Shown: one piece after another, positions 1-7,162 of the stretch | Numbering within the stretch: position 1 is the stretch's first letter | How the letters are laid out: the number at the start of each line of letters is the position of its first letter | Assembly: GCA_002327335.1 (NCBI GenBank) | Contig: DCVH01000053.1 | Coordinates: 1-14,627 of the forward strand | Length of the DNA: 14,627 bases | Direction: 5' to 3' | Origin: Patescibacteria group bacterium UBA2193 | GTDB taxonomy: Bacteria; Patescibacteriota; Minisyncoccia; Moranbacterales; DUUL01 | Notes under the pieces: generated by a model | Told to the model about the DNA's origin: nothing | What the model saw: only the letters and a program-made list of their open reading frames with translations | Database searches by the model: none | Made by a program: the position numbers and the translations under genes

Positions 1-2
1 TG

Positions 3-449
3 GACGGTTCCGAAGAATATTATCGAGCTAATAAGAAATGTGTTTTTTGCGATATGGTTGAATGGGAATTGAGTCACAAAAAAAGGGTTGTTTTTGAGAA
101 TGAAGATTTTGTTGTAATCACCCCGTTTGCTTCTCGAATAGCTTTTGAAATGTGGGTTCTTCCCAAAAAACACAGTCCATATTTTGAAAGAATTTCCGAT
201 GAGCAAAAAGTAACAGGAGGAGAAGCTCTTCATGAAGCAATCAGGAGGATTGGCAAAGTGCTTGATGAACCGGATTTCAATTTCTATCTTCACACCGCTC
301 CATGTGATGGGAATGACTATCCTCATTATCATTGGCATATTGAAATTTTGCCAAAAACTTCAACTTGGGCCGGTTTTGAACTTTCAACCGGAATTGAGGT
401 TTCAGCCATGGAACCAGAGGAGTCGGCGAAATATTTGAGAGAGGCATGA
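3..449 (+). CDS. galT: Galactose-1-phosphate uridylyltransferase, C-terminal part (5' truncated by window)
   Basis: The reading frame is open from the first bases of the window, so the gene starts upstream and only about 148 C-terminal residues are seen. GalT transfers UMP between UDP-glucose and galactose-1-phosphate in the Leloir pathway, in the cytoplasm. The visible part looks like the second HIT-type half of the enzyme. It has a Cys-X-X-Cys pair (CVFC) just before residues that in GalT open this half. The segment RVVFENEDFVVITPF follows, then the histidine-rich strand YPHYHWHIEILPK, and the closing AGFELSTGIEV with a PEESAKYLRE tail. The catalytic HPH motif lies in the N-terminal half, outside the window. 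A related HIT-superfamily nucleotidyltransferase is possible, but the AGFE..TGIEV ending favours GalT. An internal ATG at 54 is not the true start, because conserved sequence precedes it. Confidence 0.8.
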   Translation, partial: DGSEEYYRANKKCVFCDMVEWELSHKKRVVFENEDFVVITPFASRIAFEMWVLPKKHSPYFERISDEQKVTGGEALHEAIRRIGKVLDEPDFNFYLHTAPCDGNDYPHYHWHIEILPKTSTWAGFELSTGIEVSAMEPEESAKYLREA

Positions 450-513
450 TTCTGTTTAGATTTTTTAAAGTTACAATTTTGTGAAAAGTATTATTAATTT
501 CAAAAAACAAATT

Positions 514-540
514 TCAAATGCCAAATCAAGTCCAAAATCT
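514..540 (+). repeat. Left arm of inverted repeat flanking the four-helix-bundle gene
   Basis: TCAAATGCCAAAT (514-526) is exactly the reverse complement of 920-932. CAAAATCT (533-540) is the reverse complement of 899-906. The two blocks occur in nested order, so the arms form an imperfect, TIR-like inverted repeat around the gene. The gene's start codon lies inside this arm. Confidence 0.6.
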
Positions 541-889
541 GAAATCTAAAATATATGATTTAGAAGAAAGAACTGGAAAATTTGGAGAAAACATAATAGA
601 TTTTTGTAAAATAATTCCAAAAAATATAATTAATAATCCATTGATAAATCAATTAGTTGGATCAGGGACAAGCATTGGAGCGAATTATATGGAAGCAGAC
701 GCTTGTAATTCTAAAAAAGATTTCAAACACAAAATTGTTATCAGCAAAAAAGAAGCAAAAGAATCAATGCATTGGCTAAGAATGATTGCAAGGGCTAATC
801 CAGAATTAGCAGAGCAAAGCAGAGTTTTATGGAAAGAGAGTCATGAATTTGTATTAATATTTTCCAGCATTGTTAATAACACAAAATAG
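518..889 (+). CDS. Four-helix-bundle protein (S23 / 23S rRNA intervening-sequence protein family)
   Basis: This 123-residue protein is predicted to be almost entirely helical. The order is typical of the S23 (IVP-like) four-helix bundle family: YDLEERTGKFGENIIDFCK, then an Asn-rich turn, then LINQLVGSGTSIGANYMEADACNSKKDFKHKI, and a C-terminal HEFVLIFSSIV helix. The SGTSIGANYMEA core is the strongest family signature. The molecular function is unknown; members occur inside rRNA intervening sequences or as free genes, and are frequent in Patescibacteria. The start ATG (518-520) lies inside the left arm of an inverted repeat whose right arm is downstream of the stop, so the first ~12 residues (MPNQVQNLKSKI) may be repeat-derived. 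No good Shine-Dalgarno is visible. Family confidence is high; role is unknown. Confidence 0.8.
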   Translation: MPNQVQNLKSKIYDLEERTGKFGENIIDFCKIIPKNIINNPLINQLVGSGTSIGANYMEADACNSKKDFKHKIVISKKEAKESMHWLRMIARANPELAEQSRVLWKESHEFVLIFSSIVNNTK

Positions 890-898
890 TTGGAATTT

Positions 899-932
899 AG
901 ATTTTGTTATTGATTTGATATTTGGCATTTGA
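899..932 (-). repeat. Right arm of inverted repeat flanking the four-helix-bundle gene
   Basis: AGATTTTG (899-906) and ATTTGGCATTTGA (920-932) are reverse complements of 533-540 and 514-526. The arm begins 9 nt after the stop codon. The spacing between blocks differs between the arms (6 nt versus 13 nt), so the repeat is imperfect. Confidence 0.6.
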
Positions 933-959
933 CATTTTGAATTACTAGTCGGTTAAAAT
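929..959 (+). promoter_or_regulatory. Candidate promoter for the COG2426 / tpiA genes
   Basis: A perfect TTGACA (929-934) is followed by TAAAAT (954-959) after 19 nt, or TTAAAA after 18 nt. Spacing is slightly long. The -35 box overlaps the end of the right inverted-repeat arm. About 65 nt of leader would precede the ATG at 1026. Confidence 0.3.
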
Positions 960-1025
960 GTTTTATCAATACCCAATCTTCTCGTTAAGAGGTGCGCGGT
1001 TTTTAAAAGTTAAGCTATTTTTAAA

Positions 1026-1523
1026 ATGATTTTGAATATAAATCAATTTGCGGATATCCTTGGGAATATTCCTTCTGAAGTGGTGACAATGATAATTGGC
1101 GCTACTCCAATTTTTGAATTGAGAGGAGCGATTCCTTTCGCCGTCGGGGTTTATAATATGAATATTTTCCAGGCCTATTTTTGGGCAGTAGTTGGAAATA
1201 TTATTCCGGTTATAATAATTCTGTTTTTTCTGGAAATTGTTGTAAAATTTTTATCGAAGAGATTCTATTATTGGAATTTATTTTTCAGATGGCTTTTTGA
1301 TAGAACCAGAATGCGGGCCCATGATAAAATTGAAAAATATGGTTCGTGGGGCCTTTTTCTTTTGGTCGCGATTCCTCTTCCAATGACAGGCGGATGGACG
1401 GGTGCATTGGCAGCATTTCTTTTTGGTCTTGAGAGAAAAAAATCTATTCCAGTTATTGTTCTTGGAATTATGGCAGCCGGAATAATTGTTTCTTTGTTGA
1501 CAATGGGGGTTGTAAAAATTTAA
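1026..1523 (+). CDS. Small multidrug export / COG2426 family integral membrane protein
   Basis: This 165-residue membrane protein has the features of the COG2426 (Pfam Sm_multidrug_ex) family. A re-entrant-loop-like segment GATPIFELRGAIPFAVGVY (about residues 25-43) is followed by a hydrophobic helix AYFWAVVGNIIPVIIILFFLEIVV. A basic loop (FDRTRMRAHDKIEKYGSWG) and the second conserved loop LLVAIPLPMTGGWTGALAAFLFG come next, and the protein ends with a last helix with IVLGIMAAGIIVSLL. The paired ELRGAIP and IPLPMTGGWTG loops are the family hallmark and resemble the architecture of DedA-like proteins. Transport activity is weakly established for the family, so substrate and direction are unknown. 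The start at 1026 fits family length; an internal ATG about 21 codons in would remove the first conserved N-terminal segment. tpiA follows after 24 nt, probably cotranscribed. Confidence 0.8.
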   Translation: MILNINQFADILGNIPSEVVTMIIGATPIFELRGAIPFAVGVYNMNIFQAYFWAVVGNIIPVIIILFFLEIVVKFLSKRFYYWNLFFRWLFDRTRMRAHDKIEKYGSWGLFLLVAIPLPMTGGWTGALAAFLFGLERKKSIPVIVLGIMAAGIIVSLLTMGVVKI

Positions 1524-1547
1524 TTTTTTTAAAATAGTGAAACAAAA

Positions 1548-2330
1548 ATGATAAATAATAAAAAAATCATTATTGCAAATTTGAAGATGTATCTTGCTTT
1601 GGTGGGAGACGTGGACCGTTGGTTGGATAATTTTTCCAAGGCAGAAAAAGACCTGGCTTTTAAAAACGTGGAACTTGTTATTTGCCCACCGTCAATTTTT
1701 ATTGAAAAATTTATTAATAAAATTGAATCGAAAACGGTTTCAGTTGGCGCACAAAATTGTTTTTGGGAAAATAAAGGAGCTTTTACTGGAGAGATTTCAC
1801 CCGCGATGCTTTCAAGCATGGGGGCTAGATATGTAATTTTGGGGCACAGTGAACGCAGAAATTATTTGGGAGAAAATAATGAAATCGTCTCGCATAAAAT
1901 TTTAACTGCTTTGAAATCCGGTCTTAAGCCAATTGTTTGTGTTGGTGAAGACCGAGAGCAGAGAAAAAGAGGGATGACAATGGAAGTTATCCTAACACAA
2001 CTTGATGAATGTCTTGGTGGAGTCAGCCAGGGAAGAATGGAAGATGTGGTTATTTGCTATGAACCGGTTTGGGCAATTAGTGCCAATAATCCGGTTGCCC
2101 CGCCAACCAGTGATGATGTGATGAGCGCGAGATTATTGATTAAGAAATTTTTGGTTAAAAAATATGGAGAGAAAGTGGCGGAAAGAGTGAGAATTATTTA
2201 TGGAGGGAGCATTGATAGCAAAAATGTTGGAGATGTTTGCGTTGATTCAGGAATGAAAGGCGGACTGATCGGGCACGCCAGCACCATTCCGCACGAGCTT
2301 GTTAAAATTGCAACATTGATGGATAACTAA
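1548..2330 (+). CDS. tpiA: Triosephosphate isomerase
   Basis: This enzyme interconverts dihydroxyacetone phosphate and glyceraldehyde-3-phosphate in glycolysis. The 260-residue length is normal for the TIM-barrel family. Catalytic residues are all visible: Asn11 and Lys13 in ANLKMY, His100 in VILGHSERR, and the general base Glu172 in YEPVWAIS. Phosphate-gripping loops are GGSIDSKNV and GGLIGHAS near the C-terminus. Glu102 in HSERR is also conserved. An oddity is the flexible loop 6 after Trp175: the usual AIGTG is replaced by AISANNPVAPPT. It sits 24 nt after the COG2426 gene and 81 nt before aldolase, forming a small glycolytic cluster. There is no strong Shine-Dalgarno. Assignment is secure. 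Confidence 0.95.
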   Translation: MINNKKIIIANLKMYLALVGDVDRWLDNFSKAEKDLAFKNVELVICPPSIFIEKFINKIESKTVSVGAQNCFWENKGAFTGEISPAMLSSMGARYVILGHSERRNYLGENNEIVSHKILTALKSGLKPIVCVGEDREQRKRGMTMEVILTQLDECLGGVSQGRMEDVVICYEPVWAISANNPVAPPTSDDVMSARLLIKKFLVKKYGEKVAERVRIIYGGSIDSKNVGDVCVDSGMKGGLIGHASTIPHELVKIATLMDN

Positions 2331-2411
2331 GACTTATAAAAAAAACCTGTTAAACAATTTGCTTTGCAAATTAAGATTGAAAAATTTTGTTTTACAGGGC
2401 AAATAAAAAAA

Positions 2412-3269
2412 ATGAAAACAAAAACAATAAACATTTTAAAAAAGGCAATGGAAGGCGGTTATGCGGTTGGTGCTTTCAATACTTCCAATATGGAAGTTAC
2501 TCAGGGAATTGTTCGAGCGGCGGCGAAGCTTTCTCGACCTTGTGTTGTTCAGGCATCAATAAGCTCATTGGATTATGATGGAGACAAGATGTTAAAATAT
2601 ATTGTGCTGGAGGCAATCGAAAGTGATTCGCAAAATGCAGAAATCGGTTTTCATCTTGATCACGGGAAGGCATTAAATGATATCACTCGGGCGATAGATG
2701 CGGGAGTTGATTCGGTGATGATCGATGCATCAAGATTGGATTTCAAGGAAAATGTTACCCTGACGAGAGAAATTGTGGAATATGCTCATTCAAAAGATGT
2801 CGCAGTTCAAGCGGAGCTTGGAAAAGTTCCTTATCTTGGAAGAGAGGAAATGGGAGAGGTTAATTGGGACGAATTAATGACTAACCCGGAAGAAGCGGAA
2901 TTATTAGTTAAAGAAACTGGCATAGACGCTTTGGCAGTTGGCATCGGGAATGCCCATGGTTTTTTTCGAGAAAGATTTGAACCGGACTGGGAGCGTTTAG
3001 ATAAAATTAAAAATCTAATTCCCAACACTCCATTGATAATGCACGGGGCTTCTGATTGGGACAAAGACAAAGTGTTGAAAGCCATTAAAGGCGGAATTTG
3101 TTGTTTCAATATTGACACTGATCTTCGAATTGCTTTTTCAACCGCTCTTTGCGGGGTGATTAATAAAGATCGTTGTGACTATAACGACCCGCGAAAAATC
3201 ATGACAGTTGTCCGTGATGCAGTTCAGAAAAAAGTGGAAGAAAAAATAAAAATGTTTGCGATGATGTAA
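2412..3269 (+). CDS. fba: Class II fructose-bisphosphate aldolase
   Basis: This is a zinc-dependent aldolase that splits fructose-1,6-bisphosphate into two triose phosphates, and is the substrate supplier for the adjacent tpiA. The ATG at 2412 is chosen (285 residues, MKTKTINILKKAMEGGYAVGAFN) because the family begins about here. An upstream in-frame TTG at 2364 would add 16 atypical residues. Key residues are Asp83 and His84 in HLDHG, Glu135 in QAELG, His182 in GNAHG, and His211 in IMHGAS, giving the metal ligands and the catalytic Asp. NIDTD (233-237) is the phosphate-site motif. Small departures from the textbook family are NAHG for T-X-HG, HGASD for HGGSG, and CFNIDTD for K-I-NIDTD. A related tagatose-bisphosphate aldolase is a less likely alternative given the tpiA neighbour. 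Confidence 0.9.
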   Translation: MKTKTINILKKAMEGGYAVGAFNTSNMEVTQGIVRAAAKLSRPCVVQASISSLDYDGDKMLKYIVLEAIESDSQNAEIGFHLDHGKALNDITRAIDAGVDSVMIDASRLDFKENVTLTREIVEYAHSKDVAVQAELGKVPYLGREEMGEVNWDELMTNPEEAELLVKETGIDALAVGIGNAHGFFRERFEPDWERLDKIKNLIPNTPLIMHGASDWDKDKVLKAIKGGICCFNIDTDLRIAFSTALCGVINKDRCDYNDPRKIMTVVRDAVQKKVEEKIKMFAMM

Positions 3270-3459
3270 GAGTTTCATTCAGGCAGCTGTTTTTTTAGAA
3301 ATTAATTGTTTAGATGAATGAACTTCTTAATATTTAGGACTTATCGAGCAAAGTTAAAAAACAAATATTGGGTGAAATTCGGAGTATTTTTTATTTTGAA
3401 GTCGTTTTTGATGAAATATTATTTAAAAACCTCTTTTATTCTTTATATCAAGTGAAATT

Positions 3460-5649
3460 ATGAAAAATATGGGATTCGGAGAACCCAAATATGAGGTGGC
3501 ATTGGAATCAAAAGACAGATTTCGTGGCATTTCCGAGAAAGATATACTGGATCAGTTTTCCGAAAAAGAACAAATAGAAATCAAATATAAACAAAGAGTG
3601 CTTTCTTCTTTGGCATATTTTGTGGGCAAGGATTTTGAAATTCCCGTGGAATTGAATGACCCTGGAGCGGGCTGGCATTGGGATTTCAAGGCGAACAAAA
3701 TTAGAATTGACCCTAAGGATCTTTTGGAAAAACCACTGGACTATTTGCGTTTTGTCATTTCGCACGAAGGTGGACATAGGCGAATTTCTCGCACTGATTT
3801 TATCCCGCTGGAAACTTGGAGTCAACCAGGATTTTCTTTTATGATGAACGCTATTGAAGACCCGCGAGATAATAATTTCGTGGCGGAAAATTATCCAAAG
3901 TTTAGAGAGCAAATGGATTTGGCATATAATTTGGATTTGGATTTGGAAAATAAATATAAGGAAAAAGCCAAAGAAAAATTGGGCTATCAGCCAAAATTTA
4001 TGCAGGCGGGATTTGAATATATCAAACTTTGGTTTAGGGAGCAAAAAGGTGAACAAAGAGAAATAAGCCAAGATTTGCCAAAAGAAGTGCGAGAAGTGGT
4101 GGAGAAAACTATCGATTCGGCCAAAGATTCTTGGTGGCGTTATCCATCAAGAAAAGAAGCGGATGAAAGTGAAGATACTATTGGAAAATATGCTCAAGTG
4201 TCTTATGAAATAAATCGAGATGAAATTTGGTCAGAATTCAAAAGATTGGTCGAAGAAGATTTGCAAGATCAAAAAATGCAAGAATTGATGAAAGATATGC
4301 AACAGCAACAGCAAAAACAAGGAGGGGAGCAAGGGCAATCAATGCCTCAGGAATTGAAAGACAAGTTGACGCCCGAGGAGCAAAAAGAATTGGAAGAAGC
4401 ACTTGAAAAGGCTATGGAGGAAATGAAAGAAAAACAAGATGGAGAAAAAAAAGATAATGGCGATGAACAGGGAGGCAATCCCGACGAAATTTCGCAAGGC
4501 GAAACTTTTTCGGGCAGGCCTATTGAGCTAGATTCACTTTCAGAAGAATTAAAACAAAAAATAAAAGAATATGTGGAATCACTTCCTGCTGACAAGAAAA
4601 AAGAACTTCAGGAAAAGGCTGAAAAAGAAATAAAAACTTTGGAAAAAGAAATCAACGAAGAAATTGAAGGAAAACTTTCTGAAAATCCGGAAAAAAAGCA
4701 GGCAAAAGACGAGAGTGAAAAACCAAAAGAAGGAACGGAAAAACTAGAAGAAGAAAAACCAAAAACTGATTTAGACAAAGAAAAAGAAAAACAACGACAG
4801 AAAGATTTGCAAAAGTACAAAGATATTTTGGAAAAATCCTTGGAAAAAGATGTGAATGTTTATGAAGAATATAGAAAAGATGTTTTGCCGATCATTGAGA
4901 GATTGGAAAATGACTTGCGAGATATTTTTGTGGCAAGGCGTGCTAGTCGGTGGCAAAGTGGATTTCGAACTGGCAAAAGAATTGACATTAAAACTAGAAT
5001 TCAAGAAAAAGCCAAAGGTGTTTCGGCGGTGGAAAGCAAGGCGTGGCAAAAGAGGGAATTGCCGAGCGAAAAAGATTATGCCATTTCAATTTTGGTTGAT
5101 TTATCTGGTTCAATGTCGAGAGGTGGCAAAATTCAAGAAACATTCAAGGCCCTGATTGTTTTGACTGAGGTATTGAACAAGCTTTCCATTAAAACTGAAA
5201 TACTTGGTTTCAATGATCGTTTGTATGAATATCAGACATTTGGAGAAAATTTGTCGCGAGAAATCAGAGAAAATATGGGCGGGGTTTTGCGAGAAGTTGA
5301 CAATCATCAAGGCGGAAGAGCGGATTTCAACGATGATGGTTGGGCATTGCAAGAAACTTCCAAAAGATTGGCGACGCAAAAATCAACCGAAAAATTCATT
5401 ATGGTGCTTTCTGATGGTGTGCCGGAAGAATCGAATCAGCACAAAGGGGCAGAGTTTGATTTGGATAGAATCGTGAATCATATTATGCAAGAATCTGATC
5501 AAAAAATTATTGGTTTGGGAATCGGCGCTGATACAAAACATGTGGAAAAATTCTATCCCAATAGTCTGGCCAACATTGATGTCAAGGAAATGGCGGAAAA
5601 ATTAGCAGGTATAATCAAAGAAATGATTGTCAATTATCAAAATTTTTGA
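3460..5649 (+). CDS. VWA-domain protein with N-terminal HExxH metallopeptidase-like region
   Basis: This 729-residue protein heads the DGR-target operon. The N-terminal part contains HEGGH (102-106) followed 26 residues later by NAIEDPRDN (Glu133/Asp134). This gives a HExxH...E arrangement like a gluzincin active site or a CobT/DUF2201-type metallopeptidase domain. Residues ~265-480 are a very charged, Gln/Glu/Lys-rich coiled-coil or disordered linker. The C-terminal part is a von Willebrand A domain with a complete MIDAS start D547-L-S549-G-S551, a GGRADFNDD loop near 618-626 and VLSDG around 649-653. VWA proteins of this type (CobT, NorD, RavA/ViaA-like) commonly act with a MoxR AAA+ ATPase, and one is encoded three genes downstream. 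There is no signal peptide or membrane segment. The next gene starts 12 nt after the stop. Domain calls are good; protease activity and target are inferred. Confidence 0.8.
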   Translation: MKNMGFGEPKYEVALESKDRFRGISEKDILDQFSEKEQIEIKYKQRVLSSLAYFVGKDFEIPVELNDPGAGWHWDFKANKIRIDPKDLLEKPLDYLRFVISHEGGHRRISRTDFIPLETWSQPGFSFMMNAIEDPRDNNFVAENYPKFREQMDLAYNLDLDLENKYKEKAKEKLGYQPKFMQAGFEYIKLWFREQKGEQREISQDLPKEVREVVEKTIDSAKDSWWRYPSRKEADESEDTIGKYAQVSYEINRDEIWSEFKRLVEEDLQDQKMQELMKDMQQQQQKQGGEQGQSMPQELKDKLTPEEQKELEEALEKAMEEMKEKQDGEKKDNGDEQGGNPDEISQGETFSGRPIELDSLSEELKQKIKEYVESLPADKKKELQEKAEKEIKTLEKEINEEIEGKLSENPEKKQAKDESEKPKEGTEKLEEEKPKTDLDKEKEKQRQKDLQKYKDILEKSLEKDVNVYEEYRKDVLPIIERLENDLRDIFVARRASRWQSGFRTGKRIDIKTRIQEKAKGVSAVESKAWQKRELPSEKDYAISILVDLSGSMSRGGKIQETFKALIVLTEVLNKLSIKTEILGFNDRLYEYQTFGENLSREIRENMGGVLREVDNHQGGRADFNDDGWALQETSKRLATQKSTEKFIMVLSDGVPEESNQHKGAEFDLDRIVNHIMQESDQKIIGLGIGADTKHVEKFYPNSLANIDVKEMAEKLAGIIKEMIVNYQNF

Positions 5650-5661
5650 TACAATAAAGCT

Positions 5662-6681
5662 ATGGAAAAATTAGAAGCATTAATTGGTGGCAAAAAAGAA
5701 AAAATAGAAGAACCTGATTTGGAAAAAGCCACTAATATAAAAAAAGAAATAGCTGAAATTACCCAAGGCAAAAGTCTGGATAGTTTGGAGTTGTCTCAGT
5801 TGCAAGAAATTTTGAAAAAGTATCAGCAAATGGAAAATGTTTTGGGTATTTCAAAAAAAATTGAAGGATCTGTGCAAGAGCAAATGGATATGGCGAGAGA
5901 AGTAATGGGCGAAGAATTTTTTGGAGTTTCGGCGGTGGAAAAAGCCTTTGGTATTAGGATTAGTCCTGAAGATATTCCAGAAATACCTTTCAAAAAAGAA
6001 GAGTTGGAACGCGCCAAAGAACTCAATCAATTTTTGGTTTTACGAGTGGACAAAGCTCAGGATGGAAAACCGCTGTCTTTACAGAAAATAAACGAAATTT
6101 TGAAATGTAAAATGATTGATGAAAGCAAGTTTTTGTATGGAGGAGATGGTACGGGAAAAATCAAGGATGATTGTTGGTACAAAAATGAAGACTTTGCTAA
6201 AACAGAAACTCCAAAACTATCTTGGACACTGACTAGCAAGGAAATTATTCCAAATTCAAATGATAAAAATTATCTCGAACAAACAGCCGAGATCGCAGAA
6301 TACCTAAAAAGCAAAATTTTTAATGGATTTGAAATGCCAGAAGTTTATCAAGAAGTCATTTCCGAATTTGAAAAAGAAAAAGATGCAATAGGAAAACTAA
6401 TCGATTCAAATTGGCAAAAAGCTTCAGAAAAATTGAGTCAACTAAAAATAAATCAATTAACTAGACAAAATCCAGTCGAAGCTGTATATGACATCGTCAT
6501 TTATTTTCAAAATAAAAGCGAAAGAATTTTAGAGAAAGATTATGCTTGGACTTCGCGCCGTGATTCTTCTGGGGGGCTCGTGAATGTTGGTGACTTTGAT
6601 TCTGGTGGTGTGGATGTCGATAGTGATCAGCCTGACTATTCCGGTGACGGTCTGGGCGTGGCTTTTTCCCGCAGTCTTTGA
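5662..6681 (+). CDS. DGR target (variable) protein 1
   Basis: This 339-residue protein has a charged helical N-terminus (1-~70). A module at ~72-339 is homologous to the C-terminal part of the ATPase fusion downstream; both share EKAFxIxxxxxDxPxIPF, then ERAKELxQFL, then ILRVxK. The last 44 residues, W296-T-S-R-R to L339, are diversified by the DGR and end in LGVAFSRSL, which resembles the final strand of C-type-lectin/FGE-type DGR target domains. Codons that are Asn in the template have become Asp311, Asp318, Asp320, Asp322, Gly328 and Gly330 here, while Asn308 is unchanged. There is no signal peptide or transmembrane helix. The ligand is unknown; by analogy with other DGR proteins the variable face binds a changing ligand. 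It lies 12 nt after the VWA gene. Confidence 0.85.
   Translation: MEKLEALIGGKKEKIEEPDLEKATNIKKEIAEITQGKSLDSLELSQLQEILKKYQQMENVLGISKKIEGSVQEQMDMAREVMGEEFFGVSAVEKAFGIRISPEDIPEIPFKKEELERAKELNQFLVLRVDKAQDGKPLSLQKINEILKCKMIDESKFLYGGDGTGKIKDDCWYKNEDFAKTETPKLSWTLTSKEIIPNSNDKNYLEQTAEIAEYLKSKIFNGFEMPEVYQEVISEFEKEKDAIGKLIDSNWQKASEKLSQLKINQLTRQNPVEAVYDIVIYFQNKSERILEKDYAWTSRRDSSGGLVNVGDFDSGGVDVDSDQPDYSGDGLGVAFSRSL
6547..6680 (+). repeat. DGR variable repeat VR1
   Basis: The core, 6554-6680, aligns without gaps to TR 9613-9739 (127 bp). There are 13 differences: 12 at TR adenines and one C to G (GGC to GGG). Eleven of the 12 adenine changes are A to G. The twelfth (A to C in CGAAG) is shared with VR2 and is probably a fixed IMH/IMH* difference. 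Weaker homology extends 7 nt further 5' to the TGG codon at 6547. The repeat ends inside the stop codon TGA (6679-6681). Confidence 0.93.
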
Positions 6682-6728
6682 AAATTTGGTATTTGATTTT
6701 TGATAATTTGATCCCGCCGTAGGCGGGA
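6681..6728 (+). repeat. VR1 3' flank with hairpin, identical to VR2 3' flank
   Basis: The 48 nt after VR1 are identical to 9327-9374 after VR2, and the TR lacks this sequence. It ends in a perfect 7-bp stem with 3-nt loop, TCCCGCCGTAGGCGGGA (6712-6728). A hairpin or cruciform just downstream of the VR assists target recognition in the Bordetella phage DGR, though there it lies closer to the VR. No T-run follows, so it is not a standard terminator. Such GC-rich palindromes can also be dispersed genomic repeats. Confidence 0.7.
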
Positions 6729-6760
6729 CGAAAATTAAAAAATAGGGTTATAAAAAAAAT

Positions 6761-7162
6761 ATGCAAAACGAAACACAAAAATTTCTGCAATTGGCAACTT
6801 CCGCGAGGGAAGCGAGTTTGATGGTGACTGAAAATGAAAAAGAAATTGAAGCACTGGAGCGAGAAGCTTCAAATTTTGGTTTCAAAAAATCCCAAAATGT
6901 TCGAGAAATTTTCAATGCGATGAAAAATGGAGAAAAAACCTATTTCATCCTCAAAAACGAATTGGGAAATAATGTGTATAATATCTTGGTCCAATATCCA
7001 ACCGGACAAATCAATGCTAATGATGGCCATAATAATTTGGTGGCGAATCCCAATTATCAAACAGGCGCAATTTTGATTTTAATCGCAAAGGATAATTTAG
7101 CGGAAATTGAAAAAGGTGAAAAAAGTTTGTTGAAAATTGTCGGACTAACTTGGAAAAAATAA
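6761..7162 (+). CDS. Hypothetical protein between the two DGR targets
   Basis: This 133-residue protein matches no family I recognise. The N-terminal ~45 residues are a helical, Glu-rich, coiled-coil-like segment (QKFLQLATSAREA, then ENEKEIEALEREA). The rest looks alpha/beta, with a YFILKNELGNNVYNILVQYP hairpin-like stretch followed by an Asn-rich loop (GQINANDGHNNL) and AILILIAKDNL. There is no signal peptide or membrane segment. The gene lies 79 nt after target 1, that gap being filled mainly by the VR flank. Its stop codon is 2 nt before the ATG of the ATPase fusion, so translational coupling is likely. This position suggests it is a partner or adaptor of the VWA/ATPase/target module. That is inference. 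Confidence 0.65.
   Translation: MQNETQKFLQLATSAREASLMVTENEKEIEALEREASNFGFKKSQNVREIFNAMKNGEKTYFILKNELGNNVYNILVQYPTGQINANDGHNNLVANPNYQTGAILILIAKDNLAEIEKGEKSLLKIVGLTWKK

Noticed and set aside
2364..2411. TTG start giving 16 extra residues to the aldolase
   Set aside because: The extension is unlike the family N-terminus and the ATG at 2412 begins at the conserved position.
3272..3330. Inverted repeat TTCATTCA / TGAATGAA after the aldolase as a terminator
   Set aside because: The stem is short and AT-rich with a loop of roughly 35 nt; the T-run lies inside the loop rather than after the stem.
6712..6728. GC hairpin after target 1 as a rho-independent terminator
   Set aside because: No T-tract follows, and the operon continues 33 nt later. 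The VR-flank interpretation explains the identical copy at 9358-9374 better.
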